45,566 nucleotides of DNA from Pseudomonadota bacterium (GTDB lineage: Bacteria; Pseudomonadota; Gammaproteobacteria; Burkholderiales; Burkholderiaceae_C). Each line of letters begins with the position of its first letter. Position 1 is the stretch's first letter. Shown one piece after another: positions 34,133-43,324 of this stretch. The notes under the pieces were generated by a model. That model worked only from the letters and a program-made list of their open reading frames with translations. It did no database searches and had not been told where the DNA came from. The stretch lies in NCBI GenBank assembly GCA_021805825.1, contig JAJZEC010000028.1, forward strand, positions 1 through 45,566. The letters run 5' to 3'. The position numbers and the translations under genes are program-made.

Positions 34133-35860
34133 GTGATCGACGAGTTCGCGCGCATGGCCGGCCTGGCGGTCGAACGTGCGCGTGCCGGCGACGTGATGCG
34201 CCAGTCCGCCGCGGTCTTCGAGAACGTGCGCGAGGGCGTGCTGGTGACCGACCTGCAGGGGCGCATCCAGAGCGTCAACCGTGCCTTCACCGACATCACC
34301 GGCTACGCGCAGGACGAGGTGATCGGGCGCAAGCCCGGCATGTACGCGTCCGGACGCCAGAGCGCCGCGTACTACCGGGGAATGTGGCGCAGCATCCTGA
34401 GTCGCGGACAGTGGCAGGGAGAGGTATGGAACCGGCGCAAGAGCGGGGAGATCTACCCGGAGCTGCTGAGCATCAGCACGGTACGCAGCGGGGACGGGCG
34501 GCCCACGCACTATGTCGGGGTGATGACCGACATCAGCCAGCTCAAGCAGTCCGAGGCGCGTCTGCAGCATCTGGCGCACTACGACCCTCTGACCCGGCTC
34601 CCCAACCGCCTGCTGGTGCAGTCGCGCCTGGGGCACGCGCTCGAGCGCGCGCGACGAACGCAGGCGCAGGTGGCCGTGCTGTTCATCGATCTGGATCGCT
34701 TCAAGCATGTCAACGACAGCCTCGGGCATCCCGCGGGCGACGCGCTGCTCGAGCAGGTCGCGCGGCGACTGCAGGACAGCCTGCGCGAGGACGACACCGC
34801 GGGGCGCCTGGGCGGCGACGAATTCCTCATCATCCTCGAGGATCTGCCACGCCCGGAGGAGGCCGCGGGCGTGGCGCAGAAGCTCATCGACGTGCTCGAC
34901 CGACCCTTCGTGCTGCACGGTGGCCGTACCGTCTATGTCGGCGCGAGCATCGGCATCAGCATCTTTCCCGGTGATGGCGTCGACGCCGTCGAGCTGGTCA
35001 AGCACGCCGACGTGGCGATGTACCAGGCCAAGGAGCAGGGGCGCAACGCCTATCGCTTCTACACCCCGTCGCTGGCCGCCGCCGCCAACGAACGCCTGGA
35101 ACTGGAGGCGCGCCTGCGGCGCGCGCTGGCGCGCGAGGAGTTCGTGCTGCATTACCAGCCGCAGTTCGAGATCGGCAGCGGACGCTTGCTGGGCTGCGAG
35201 GTGCTGGTGCGCTGGCTCGACCCCGAGCAGGGCCTGATCGCGCCGGCGCGCTTCATTCCCCTGGCCGAGGAGACGGGGCTGATCGTCGCGCTCGGGGAAT
35301 GGGTGCTGCGCGAGGCCTGTGCGCAGGCGCGCCGCTGGCGGGATCGGGGACTGGCGCCGCTGATCCTGTCGGTGAACCTTTCGGCGCGGCAGTTCCAGCA
35401 GCGCGACCTCGCCGCGCGCGTGGCGGCGATCGTCGAGCGCGCCGGCGTGCCGCCAGCGTGCCTGGTGCTGGAACTGACCGAGAGCATGCTCATGCGCCAG
35501 GGGGAACAGGCGGTCGGCCAGATGCAGTCGCTCAAGCAGCTCGGTGTCGGGCTTTCGATCGACGATTTCGGAACCGGATACTCCTCGCTGGCCTACTTCA
35601 AGCGCTTCCCGCTCGATGAGCTCAAGATCGACCGCAGCTTCGTGCAGGACATCCCGGCCGACAGCAGCGACTCCGAAATCGCCTCGGCGATCATTGCCAT
35701 GGCGCGCAGCCTGCGCCTGCGGGTGGTCGCCGAAGGCGTGGAGACCGCAGCGCAGCTGGAGTTCCTGGCAGGTCGCGGCTGCCACGCCTACCAGGGTTAC
35801 CTCGGCAGCCCGGCGCTGCCGGCGGAGGACTTCGAGCGCGGCTTCCTGGGCGCGGCCTGA
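34133..35860 (+). pseudogene. C-terminal half (PAS, GGDEF, EAL) of the amber-interrupted cyclic-di-GMP protein
   Basis: In frame with the preceding half, this 575-codon stretch starts at a GTG (34133) with no ribosome-binding site. It carries the GAF end, a PAS domain (about 25-140), a diguanylate cyclase domain with intact RLGGDEF and an EAL phosphodiesterase domain. The EAL motif is EVL (GCEVLVRW), with DDFGTGYSSL, LKIDRSFV and AEGVET all intact. Catalytic signatures are thus preserved in both enzyme domains, so inactivation is recent or expression occurs by readthrough or reinitiation. The full product would be about 994 residues. As written, the second half has no convincing translation start. 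Confidence 0.75.
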
Positions 35861-35884
35861 GGCCCTCGGCCAGGAAACCGCGCT

Positions 35885-36604
35885 TCAGACGGGTGTCGTG
35901 GCCCGCGGCGCCTGCGCGCGCAGCCACTCCAGGCGCTGCTCGATGCGCGCGCGCCAGTGCGTGGCGATTCCGGGCGTGTCGGCCAGGCGCCGCAAGGATG
36001 CCTGCTGCGCGGGCTGGGTGTGCCAGATCTCGAGCGCCTCGCGCAGCGTCGGAGCCTGCGGCGCCGGCTGTTCGAGTTCGATCCGATCCTGCGGGCCCAC
36101 CGGGCCGCAGCGCAGCACGCGGAAATACCAGCCGGTGATGCGCTGCTCGACGATGTACGCAGCCATGCCGCGGCAGCCGAAGCGCTCGTCGATCTTCCAG
36201 CACGGGTTGCGCGGCTGACAGGGCTGCAGCAGCGCCGGGCCGAGGCGCCACACCTCGCCCACGCGTACATCGTGCTCGTCGAGTTCGTCGCTGCTCAGGT
36301 TCTCGCCGATCGAGCCCGGCTGCAGCAGTGGGGCAGCCGCGGGAAAGGCGCGCGCGAGCAGTCGATAGTGGCGTGCCGGATACATGTGCACGGCCTTCTC
36401 GGGGCCGCCGTGCACCCGCAGATCGGCCTGCTCGTCGCCGGCCAGGCCCTCAGGCCCCAGGTGCACCGCGGCTGCCAGTGCCTCCTTGAAGATGCCGCTG
36501 AGCCGACCCGATTCGGGCAGCGGGCGCGCCGTTCCGGCAAACAGGGCCACGCGGGCGGTGGGTCGGGCGGGGCCCGGTGGTTGCGGCATGATCGTTGTCG
36601 GCAT
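35885..36604 (-). CDS. MOSC-domain protein, YiiM-like
   Basis: The 239-residue protein contains a MOSC domain, a beta-barrel found in molybdenum-cofactor sulfurases and in detoxifying proteins. The signature QPCQPRNPCWKIDERFG resembles YiiM of E. coli, which protects against N-hydroxylated bases together with the mARC-type pathway. VHGGPEKAVHMYP and GSIGENLS are also typical of this branch. The start is ATG 36604 with GAGG about 10 bases upstream; ATG 36589 is an alternative. It is divergent from the HD-domain gene. The substrate is not determined. Confidence 0.85.
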   Translation of the reverse strand: MPTTIMPQPPGPARPTARVALFAGTARPLPESGRLSGIFKEALAAAVHLGPEGLAGDEQADLRVHGGPEKAVHMYPARHYRLLARAFPAAAPLLQPGSIGENLSSDELDEHDVRVGEVWRLGPALLQPCQPRNPCWKIDERFGCRGMAAYIVEQRITGWYFRVLRCGPVGPQDRIELEQPAPQAPTLREALEIWHTQPAQQASLRRLADTPGIATHWRARIEQRLEWLRAQAPRATTPV

Positions 36605-36654
36605 GCGGGGCGCGCCTCTACAGGGCACCGGGCGTCGAGGTAGGATCCACCATT

Positions 36655-37767
36655 ATGGATGACTTCGTCGACCCGGCGGTCGCAGCCGATGGCGAACCTG
36701 CCGAACGCCAGTATCTGCAGCGCGTGCAGGAAGGGCTGCAGGCCCTCGAGCGCATGCGCGGCAGGGCGGTGCAACTGCTCCAGGAAGGATCTCCCGACGC
36801 GGCCTGGCTGCAACGCATGGAGAGCCTGGTCGAGGATCTGCTGGCCATGGCCGACGACCAGCCGGATCTCGCGCTGTACTACCTGGTGAATGAGAAGGTC
36901 ACCCATCCGCTGCAGTACACCGGGCTGCACTGCCTGTGCTGCGCGTTGATGGTCGCGCTGGGCGCGACCTGGCTGGAATGGAGCGGGCACGAGGTGCGCG
37001 CCGTCGCCAGCGCCGCGTTGAGCATGAACCTGGGCATGGGCGGGCTGCAGGACGTGCTGGCACGCCAGCCCGAACCGCCGAGCCCGGCGCAGCGGGAGGT
37101 CATCCGTGCCCATGCCGAGCGCTCTGCGCAATGGCTCGAGCAGGCGGGGGTGCACGAGGAGCTCTGGCTGCAGGCGGTGCGCGGTCACCACACCGTGCAG
37201 GAGGCCCCGGAGGGACAGGATCTGGAGCCCGGCGCGCGTCTCGCGGAGCTGCTGCGCCGGGTCGACGTCTACGCGGCCAGGCTCAGCCGCCGCCGCACGC
37301 GGCCCGCGCTGACCGCCGCGATCGCCGCGCGCGGAGCCCTGCTCGACGGCAGCAACCGTCCCGACGCGATCGGCTCGACGATGTTGCGGGTGCTCGGTCT
37401 GTACCCCCCGGGCGTGTATGTCGAACTTGCCAACGGCGAGCGCGCCGTGGTGATCGAACGCGGAGAGCGTGCACATACCCCGCTGGTCGTCAGCCTGCGC
37501 CGCGACGATGGCCATGCGCTGCTGAACCTGCAGGCGCGCGATACTGCGCTCGGGCGTTACGCGGTGCAGCGGGGCGTTCACGCCGCGCAGGCTCAGGTGC
37601 ACGTGGCCCACGCCTCGGTCTGGAAGGCACGGCTGCAACTCGGCCTTCCGGTGCGGCCGGCGATGGCATCCGAGGCCGCGCCGCCGGACTTCGATCCCGA
37701 AGGCGCCGGCCCGGAAAGTGGCGAGCCCGGCGGCTTCGAGCCGGATTCGACCCGCGACGCGGCCTGA
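36655..37767 (+). CDS. Degenerate HD-GYP domain protein
   Basis: The 370-residue protein aligns by pattern with HD-GYP cyclic-di-GMP phosphodiesterases. HPLQYTGLHCLCCALMVALG matches the first helix, and PPSPAQREVIRAHAERSAQWL matches the LTxxExxxIRxHxxxG segment. However, the metal-binding HD pair is replaced by Met-Asn (ALSMNLGM) and the HHExxDGxGYP motif is missing (RGHHTVQEAPEG). It therefore probably binds rather than hydrolyses a nucleotide, or it is structural. Similar degenerate proteins occur in betaproteobacteria as I recall. The C-terminal tail is acidic and Gly/Pro-rich. Start ATG 36655. Confidence 0.6.
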   Translation: MDDFVDPAVAADGEPAERQYLQRVQEGLQALERMRGRAVQLLQEGSPDAAWLQRMESLVEDLLAMADDQPDLALYYLVNEKVTHPLQYTGLHCLCCALMVALGATWLEWSGHEVRAVASAALSMNLGMGGLQDVLARQPEPPSPAQREVIRAHAERSAQWLEQAGVHEELWLQAVRGHHTVQEAPEGQDLEPGARLAELLRRVDVYAARLSRRRTRPALTAAIAARGALLDGSNRPDAIGSTMLRVLGLYPPGVYVELANGERAVVIERGERAHTPLVVSLRRDDGHALLNLQARDTALGRYAVQRGVHAAQAQVHVAHASVWKARLQLGLPVRPAMASEAAPPDFDPEGAGPESGEPGGFEPDSTRDAA

Positions 37768-37852
37768 TGCGGCCGCCGGGTTCGGCGCGCGGGCGCGCGC
37801 GTCGATCCCGCACAATCCCCGCATGTTCCCCACGCCTGCAGGAGGCAGCGAA

Positions 37853-38941
37853 GTGACGCATTCCCCATCCCCGGTGCTGGCCGAACGCCATGGCGGCGTC
37901 GGCCTGCTCACCTTGAACCGGCCGCGGGCGCTGCACGCCCTCGATCTGGACAGCGTGCGCGCGCTGCATGCCGCCTTGCGCGCCTGGGCCGACGATGCAC
38001 AGGTGTTCGGGGTGCTGCTGCGCAGCACGCCCAGCCAGCCGCCGGCGCTGTGCGCGGGAGGCGATCTCAAGTTCTTCCACCGTGCCGCGCGCGCCGGTGA
38101 CAAAGGGGTCGACGCCTTTCTCAGCGAGGAATACGCGCTCGACCATGCGATCCACCGCTACCCCAAGCCGGTGCTGGCCTGCATGGACGGCATCGTCATG
38201 GGCGGCGGCATGGGCATCAGCCAGGGGGCCTGGCTGCGCGTGCTGACCGAACGTTCGCGCCTGTCCATGCCCGAGGTCCGGATCGGACTGTTCCCCGATG
38301 TGGGCGGCAGCTGGTTCCTGGGCCGCTGTCCCGGGCGCGTCGGCGAATACCTGGCGCTGACCGGCGATGCCCTGGGTGCAGCCGACGCCCTGGCCTGCGG
38401 CCTCGGCGACCGCATGGTCGATTCCGCGGCCCTCGACGCCCTGAGTGCGCAGCTGCTGCAGGCGCGCTCGGCCGAATCATGGAGCGCGCTGGTCGATGCC
38501 GCCGCGCGAGATCCAGGCGAGCCGCAGTTGCTGCGGCATCGCGAAGCCATCGATCGCCATTTCTGCCTGCCCGACCTGCCGGCGGTGCTCGATTCCCTTC
38601 GAAGCGATCCCGGCGACTTCGCGCGCTCGGCGCTGCAGATGATCGCCCAGGGCGCGCCGCAGATGCTGGCGCTCAGCCTGCAGCTGGTGCGCCGCGGCCG
38701 CGGCATGCAGCTGGCCGACGTGCTGAGGATGGAGCGGGTGGCCATGCACCACTGCTTCCATCCGCCCGGCGGCGGCGGCGACGCCCTCGAGGGGATTCGC
38801 GCACTGGTCATCGACAAGGATCGCAACCCCCACTGGCGCCCGGCGCGCGTGGAGGATGTCGACGCCGCCGCGGTCGAGGCCTTCCTGCTCAGTCCCTGGG
38901 CCCCCGCACAGCATCCGCTGGCCGGGCTGGTCGATGCATGA
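37853..38941 (+). CDS. Enoyl-CoA hydratase/isomerase family protein, probable 3-hydroxyisobutyryl-CoA hydrolase
   Basis: The 362-residue crotonase-fold protein fits the ECH_2 branch: CAGGDLKFF and GIVMGGGMGISQGAWLRVLTE form the oxyanion hole. MPEVRIGLFPDVGGSWFLGR carries the catalytic Glu and Asp, and a C-terminal extension supports 3-hydroxyisobutyryl-CoA hydrolase, a valine-degradation enzyme. The start is GTG 37853, chosen because a perfect AGGAGG at 37840-37845 lies seven bases upstream. A nearer-looking ATG at 37823 would sit at a likely transcription start (CACAAT at 37811-37816). Other members are simple enoyl-CoA hydratases, so substrate certainty is moderate. Confidence 0.8.
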   Translation: MTHSPSPVLAERHGGVGLLTLNRPRALHALDLDSVRALHAALRAWADDAQVFGVLLRSTPSQPPALCAGGDLKFFHRAARAGDKGVDAFLSEEYALDHAIHRYPKPVLACMDGIVMGGGMGISQGAWLRVLTERSRLSMPEVRIGLFPDVGGSWFLGRCPGRVGEYLALTGDALGAADALACGLGDRMVDSAALDALSAQLLQARSAESWSALVDAAARDPGEPQLLRHREAIDRHFCLPDLPAVLDSLRSDPGDFARSALQMIAQGAPQMLALSLQLVRRGRGMQLADVLRMERVAMHHCFHPPGGGGDALEGIRALVIDKDRNPHWRPARVEDVDAAAVEAFLLSPWAPAQHPLAGLVDA

Positions 38942-39077
38942 GTGCAAGCATGTGCCTTCCGGAACCTGCTCGACCGTGACGGCATGCCGAGCAGGAAAAT
39001 CCCGTTGTCCTTAAGATTTCTCCTCGCTGCCAACCGTCGCGTCGAGCGCCGGGCGCGGCGCCGAAGCGGGAGAATCC

Positions 39078-39542
39078 ATGATCGAATGCACAGTCAACGG
39101 GACGCCGCAGTCCCTCGACCTCAGCCCCGACACGCCCCTGCTGTGGGCGTTGCGTGACCACCTCCATCTCAGCGGAACCAAGTTCGGCTGCGGCATCGCC
39201 GAATGCGGGGCCTGCACGGTGCTGCTCAACGGCAATGCGGTGCGATCCTGCCAGATCCCCGTGTCCTCGGTGCAGGGCATGCACGTGACGACCATCGAAG
39301 GCCTCGACGACCCGCAGGCGCGCGCGGTGCGCGCGGCCTGGGTGGCGCACCAGGTGCCCCAATGCGGCTACTGCCAGTCTGGGCAGATCGTCTCGGCCAG
39401 CGCGCTGCTGCACAGCAATCCCGATCCCAGCGATGCCGACATCGACGCCTTCATGTCGGGCAACATCTGCCGCTGTGGCACCTACGACCGCATCCGCGCC
39501 GCCATCCACGACGCGGCGCGCGCACTGCGTCAGGAGGCCTGA
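39078..39542 (+). CDS. iorA: [2Fe-2S] subunit of an IorA/CoxS-type molybdenum hydroxylase
   Basis: The 154-residue protein binds two [2Fe-2S] clusters. The plant-ferredoxin-type cluster uses Cys38, Cys43, Cys46 and Cys58 ([18 protein letters not shown]). The second uses Cys96, Cys99, Cys131 and Cys133 ([10 protein letters not shown] and [11 protein letters not shown]). It matches the small subunit of isoquinoline 1-oxidoreductase and related aldehyde oxidoreductases, and passes electrons from the molybdenum subunit. It is followed two bases later by the catalytic subunit gene. No FAD subunit is present, consistent with the IorAB class that reduces a cytochrome or quinone. The isoquinoline substrate itself is not implied. 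Confidence 0.9.
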   Translation: MIECTVNGTPQSLDLSPDTPLLWALRDHLHLSGTKFGCGIAECGACTVLLNGNAVRSCQIPVSSVQGMHVTTIEGLDDPQARAVRAAWVAHQVPQCGYCQSGQIVSASALLHSNPDPSDADIDAFMSGNICRCGTYDRIRAAIHDAARALRQEA

Positions 39543-39544
39543 GC

Positions 39545-41752
39545 ATGCGTGACGACACCCTCGGGAGCCTGCCGGCCAAGGCGGCGCGCCGGCATTTCCT
39601 GAAGACCTCCGCCCTCGCCGGGGGCGGCCTGCTGCTGGGCCTGTACCTGCCGCGCAACGCGCGCGCCGCGCAGGCGCAAGCGCAGGCGGCCAATCCCCTG
39701 GCCGAGCCGGGAGCCTTCAGCCCCAACGCCTACATCCGCATCACCCCCGACGACCAGGTCACGCTGGTGGTGGACAAGTCGGAAATGGGGCAGGGCGTGA
39801 TGACCGCGCTGCCGATGCTGCTGGCCGATGAAATGGACGCCGACTGGCCGCGGGTGAAGCTCGAGCAGGCAGGAGCCCACGATGCCTACAAGAACCCGCT
39901 GCTGGGCATGCAGGCCACCGGGGGCAGCACCAGCGTGCGCAGCTCCTGGTTGCCGCTGCGCCACGCCGGCGCCACCGCGCGCGCGCTGCTGGTGCAGGCG
40001 GCGGCGCAGCGCTGGCAGGTCGACGCGTCGGCCTGCCGCACCGAAGGCGGGGTGGTGCACGGTCCTGCCGGGCAGCATGCGCGCTACGGGGATCTGGCCA
40101 GCGCGGCCGCGCAGTTGCCGGTGCCCGAGGGGGTGACCTTGAAGAAGCCGGCGCAGATGCGCCTGATCGGGCGCCCTTTGGCGCGCGTGGACATACCCGA
40201 GAAGACCACCGGCGCCGCCGTGTTCGGGCTCGACGTGCGCGCGCCGGGCATGCTGACCGCGGTCATTGCCCAGCCACCGGCCTTCGGCGCCACGCTGCGC
40301 GCGCTGGACGACACGGCCGCGCGCGCGCTGCGCGGAGTGCATGCGGTGCTGCGCGCCGGCGACGGCGTGGCCGTGCTGGCGCAGGACTTCTGGACCTCGC
40401 GCAAGGGCCGCGACGCCCTGCGCATCGACTGGGACATGGGTCCCAACGCCGCGCTCGACGACGCCGCCATCCGCGGCATGTTCGACGCCGCCGCGCAGCA
40501 GCCCGGGGCCAGCGCGTGGAAGGTCGGCGATGGCGAGGCCGCGCTGCCCGCGGCCGCCGCCCGGCCAGGTGCGCGAACCCTGCAGGCCAGCTATTTCCTG
40601 CCCTTCCTGGCGCATGCCACGATGGAGCCGATGAACTGCACCGCGCATGTGCAGCGCGATCGCGTGGACATCTGGGGACCGACGCAGGCGCAGACCCTCG
40701 ACCAGGTCGTGGCCGCCCGCATCACCGGACTGCCCGTGCACGCGGTGCATGTGCACACCACGCTGCTCGGAGGGGGCTTCGGGCGTCGATTCGAACAGGA
40801 TTTCGTGGCACAGGCGGTGGAGCTTTCGAAGGCCGCCGGGCGACCGGTGAAGGTGGTGTGGACGCGCGAGGACGACACCCGTCACGACTTCTATCGCCCG
40901 GCCAACCTGCACCAGTTGCAGGCCGTGCTCGACGCGCAGGGACGCGTGCAGGCGTGGAAGCACAAGATCATCGGTCCTTCGATCTTCAGCCGCGTCTTTC
41001 CGCAGTACATCAAGGACGGCATCGACGAGACCTCGGTGCAGGGAGCGGTGGATCTGCCCTACGCGCTGCCCAACGCGCAGACGCGCTATGTGCTGTGCAA
41101 CACCCCGGTTCCGGTCGGGTTCTGGCGTTCGGTCGGGCACTCGATCACGGCCTTCACCGTGGAATCCTTCGTCGACGAACTGGCGCACGCGGCCGGCGCC
41201 GACCCCTACGCCTTCCGCCGAGGGATGCTGCTGCAGGGGGGCGACCCGCGGGCGCTGAAGGTGCTCGACGTGGCGGCTCGCGAAGCTGGCTGGGGACGCG
41301 CGCTGCCGCACGGACATTTCCATGGCATCGCCGTGCACCACTCCTTCGGCAGCTATGTCACACAGGTCGCCGAGGTGTCGGTGCAAGCCAAGGGCCAGGT
41401 GCGGGTGCACCGCGTGACCTGCGCCGTCGACTGCGGCCAGGTGGTCAATCCCGACACCGTGAAGGCGCAGGCGCAGAGCGCGGTGATCTACGGTCTCACC
41501 GCGGCGCTGCTCGACCGCATCACCCTGCGCCACGGCGGGGTGGTCGAAGGCAACTTCGACAAGTACCGCATGCTGCGCATGGACGCCGCGCCGCGCATCG
41601 ACGTGCACATCGTCGACAGCGACGAGGCTCCGGGCGGCATGGGCGAGCCGGCCACGCCCCCGATCGCCCCGGCGGTGGCCAATGCGGTGTTCGCCGCCAC
41701 CGGCAAGCGCCTGCGCGAGCTGCCGTTGCGCGCCGAGGATCTGGCGGCGTAG
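39545..41752 (+). CDS. iorB: Molybdopterin-binding catalytic subunit, IorB-type
   Basis: The 735-residue protein belongs to the xanthine dehydrogenase large-subunit family in the IorB/aldehyde-oxidoreductase branch. An N-terminal Tat signal ([20 protein letters not shown]) directs the folded, cofactor-loaded enzyme to the periplasm. [28 protein letters not shown] and the C-terminal [18 protein letters not shown], which contains the active-site Glu, are conserved. It has AGGAGG seven bases before ATG 39545 and pairs with the Fe-S subunit upstream. XdhC-type chaperone genes are not in the window. The substrate (an aldehyde or N-heterocycle) is unknown. Confidence 0.9.
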   Translation: MRDDTLGSLPAKAARRHFLKTSALAGGGLLLGLYLPRNARAAQAQAQAANPLAEPGAFSPNAYIRITPDDQVTLVVDKSEMGQGVMTALPMLLADEMDADWPRVKLEQAGAHDAYKNPLLGMQATGGSTSVRSSWLPLRHAGATARALLVQAAAQRWQVDASACRTEGGVVHGPAGQHARYGDLASAAAQLPVPEGVTLKKPAQMRLIGRPLARVDIPEKTTGAAVFGLDVRAPGMLTAVIAQPPAFGATLRALDDTAARALRGVHAVLRAGDGVAVLAQDFWTSRKGRDALRIDWDMGPNAALDDAAIRGMFDAAAQQPGASAWKVGDGEAALPAAAARPGARTLQASYFLPFLAHATMEPMNCTAHVQRDRVDIWGPTQAQTLDQVVAARITGLPVHAVHVHTTLLGGGFGRRFEQDFVAQAVELSKAAGRPVKVVWTREDDTRHDFYRPANLHQLQAVLDAQGRVQAWKHKIIGPSIFSRVFPQYIKDGIDETSVQGAVDLPYALPNAQTRYVLCNTPVPVGFWRSVGHSITAFTVESFVDELAHAAGADPYAFRRGMLLQGGDPRALKVLDVAAREAGWGRALPHGHFHGIAVHHSFGSYVTQVAEVSVQAKGQVRVHRVTCAVDCGQVVNPDTVKAQAQSAVIYGLTAALLDRITLRHGGVVEGNFDKYRMLRMDAAPRIDVHIVDSDEAPGGMGEPATPPIAPAVANAVFAATGKRLRELPLRAEDLAA

Positions 41753-41880
41753 CCCGGGGGCCGAAGCCGGGGGCCGGCCCGGCCCGGCCCTTGAAAGCGC
41801 GCCTGCGGGCCCTATCTGCACAGTCGATTCGGTGTTTGCCGTTCTACCCGCCCAGTTCGGCGGGTTTCCTGGAGCCATCC
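41753..41880. other. GC-rich intergenic gap
   Basis: This 128-bp gap contains GC-only hairpin-forming runs near 41755-41791 (repeated GGCCGG/CCCGGCC) and a CCCGCC/GGCGGG stem near 41849-41865 just before the next gene. No T-tract follows, so a Rho-independent terminator is not clear. Confidence 0.3.
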
Positions 41881-42216
41881 ATGACGCAATCCACTTCCTC
41901 CGAGGTGCGCAGTCCTGCGCTGCAGGGGCTGGCCTCGCTGGCGTGGCTGCTCGAGCGCATCGAGCGCGACGCACGCCCCGATCCAGCCCAGTATCAGACC
42001 CTGGTGTCCCGCGTTCGTGAACAATTGCAGCAGCAGCCGATGTGCCCGCAGCTCGCTGCCTTGCTCGATCGCTTTCCCGCGACTGCCGACATCTACGAGA
42101 ACCTGCGCTACGAGCACGCCGGGCTGTGCCGTGCCCCGCTGGAGCGCTCGGTGGGCACCGAGCGCCAGGCGCACGCGATCCTCGCGCGCGTGGCGCGCGG
42201 CCTGCCTCGCGACTGA
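41881..42216 (+). CDS. Small conserved-looking protein of unknown function
   Basis: The 111-residue soluble protein is helical and polar, with LASLAWLLERIERDARPDP and DIYENLRYEHAGLCRAPLER as its strongest segments. I recall similar short proteins in betaproteobacteria but no named function. It begins at ATG 41881 with a GGAG about eight bases upstream and precedes the YeeE pair by 104 bp. It may belong with the upstream molybdoenzyme operon or stand alone. Confidence 0.55.
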   Translation: MTQSTSSEVRSPALQGLASLAWLLERIERDARPDPAQYQTLVSRVREQLQQQPMCPQLAALLDRFPATADIYENLRYEHAGLCRAPLERSVGTERQAHAILARVARGLPRD

Positions 42217-42245
42217 GCTTTCGGACGACACCCGGACAAATACTG

Positions 42246-42255
42246 ATACTCGTAT
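42246..42255. promoter_or_regulatory. Short inverted repeat ahead of the YeeE pair
   Basis: ATAC-TC-GTAT at 42246-42255 is a small dyad in an AT-rich patch (TACTGATACTCGTATATGTA). It lies about 65 bp before the YeeE start at 42321. It could be an operator of a sulfur-responsive repressor, as in BigR-type control of YeeE genes, but no known site matches well. Confidence 0.25.
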
Positions 42256-42320
42256 ATGTACGGTAGCGGGACAATGCCCCCACGGATCAAGTCGACCGGT
42301 CACCGCGGGGAGGGCAGTCC

Positions 42321-42767
42321 ATGCTGCATGGTTTCGAGGTTTCACACGGGCATCTGCTGGCGGCGCTGATCGGGGGTCTGTTCATCGGCCTGGCCGCCGG
42401 CGTTCTGTCCCTCGGGGCGGGCAAGATCATGGGCTGCAGCGGCATCGCGGGCGGCCTGCTGCACGATGCGGTCTACGGGGCTCGAGCCCAGGCGTGGCGG
42501 GCCTGGTTCCTCGGTGGCGCGCTGCTCGGCGGCGCGCTGTGGGTCGCGCTGTACGGCCATGTGCCGGGCTCGAGCCATGCGCTGCCGGCGGCGGCCGTGG
42601 TGCCCGCCGGCTTGCTGACGGGCTTTGGCACCCGCCTGGGATCGGGGTGCACCAGCGGCCACGGGGTATGCGGCATTCCCCGCCTGTCGCCGCGATCGCT
42701 GGTCGCGGTGGCGCTGTTCATGGCCAGCGGCATGCTGACCGTGTACGGGGTGCGCCATGTTGTCTGA
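42321..42767 (+). CDS. YeeE/YedE sulfur-compound transporter, first half
   Basis: The 148-residue membrane protein has four or so helices with family signatures [10 protein letters not shown] (Cys39) and [16 protein letters not shown] (two conserved Cys). These correspond to the N-terminal half of YeeE/YedE thiosulfate importers, in which the cysteines relay the sulfur compound. It ends inside the next gene, an 11-bp overlap. Split pairs of this type are known as PmpA/PmpB or YeeE-like modules. GGGGAGGG at 42307-42314 is a strong ribosome-binding site. Confidence 0.85.
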   Translation: MLHGFEVSHGHLLAALIGGLFIGLAAGVLSLGAGKIMGCSGIAGGLLHDAVYGARAQAWRAWFLGGALLGGALWVALYGHVPGSSHALPAAAVVPAGLLTGFGTRLGSGCTSGHGVCGIPRLSPRSLVAVALFMASGMLTVYGVRHVV

Positions 42768-43269
42768 GGCGGCCGGGGTCGGGTGCGTGGGGGAGCGGCC
42801 GCTGAGTCGGCGCGCCATCCACCTGGTAGCGCTCGGGGCCGGGGTGCTGTTCGGCTTCGGGCTCATGGTTTCGGGCATGGTCGACCCGCAGCGGGTGCTG
42901 GACTTCCTCGACCTCGCCGGTGCGTGGGATCCGAGCCTGGCGCTGGTCATATTCGCCGCGGTCGCCGCGGCGTGGATTCCGCTGCGCATGGCGCTGCGCC
43001 GCGGTCGGCCCTTGCTCGGTGGCATGCTGGAGTTTCCGCGCGCCACCGGTATCAGCCGGCGTCTGGTCGTCGGCAGCGTGCTGTTCGGCATCGGCTGGGG
43101 ACTGTGTGGCGTATGCCCCGGGCCGGCGCTGCTCAACCTGCTGAGCCTGCGCCCGGATCGCTGGGCGTATTTCGGCTGCATGCTGGCGGGCATGGCGCTG
43201 TACGACGCCTGGAACCGCCGCGCCGCGCCGCGACCCGCGCGGCCGCGCGCGGCCGACGCCGAGGCTTGA
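42757..43269 (+). CDS. YeeE/YedE (DUF6691-like) sulfur transporter, second half
   Basis: The 170-residue membrane protein has four predicted helices and the conserved [13 protein letters not shown] motif, the C-terminal-half counterpart of the YeeE cysteine loops. [20 protein letters not shown] is also characteristic. It overlaps the first half by 11 bases, implying coupled translation and a 1:1 complex. The pair likely imports a sulfur compound such as thiosulfate or sulfite. No ArsR regulator or rhodanese gene is next to it. Confidence 0.83.
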   Translation: MLSEAAGVGCVGERPLSRRAIHLVALGAGVLFGFGLMVSGMVDPQRVLDFLDLAGAWDPSLALVIFAAVAAAWIPLRMALRRGRPLLGGMLEFPRATGISRRLVVGSVLFGIGWGLCGVCPGPALLNLLSLRPDRWAYFGCMLAGMALYDAWNRRAAPRPARPRAADAEA

Positions 43270-43324
43270 CCTGGCGCGGTGTACGGCGCGGCCGCTGCCG
43301 CGCAACTTGGCGGAGAATCGCGGC

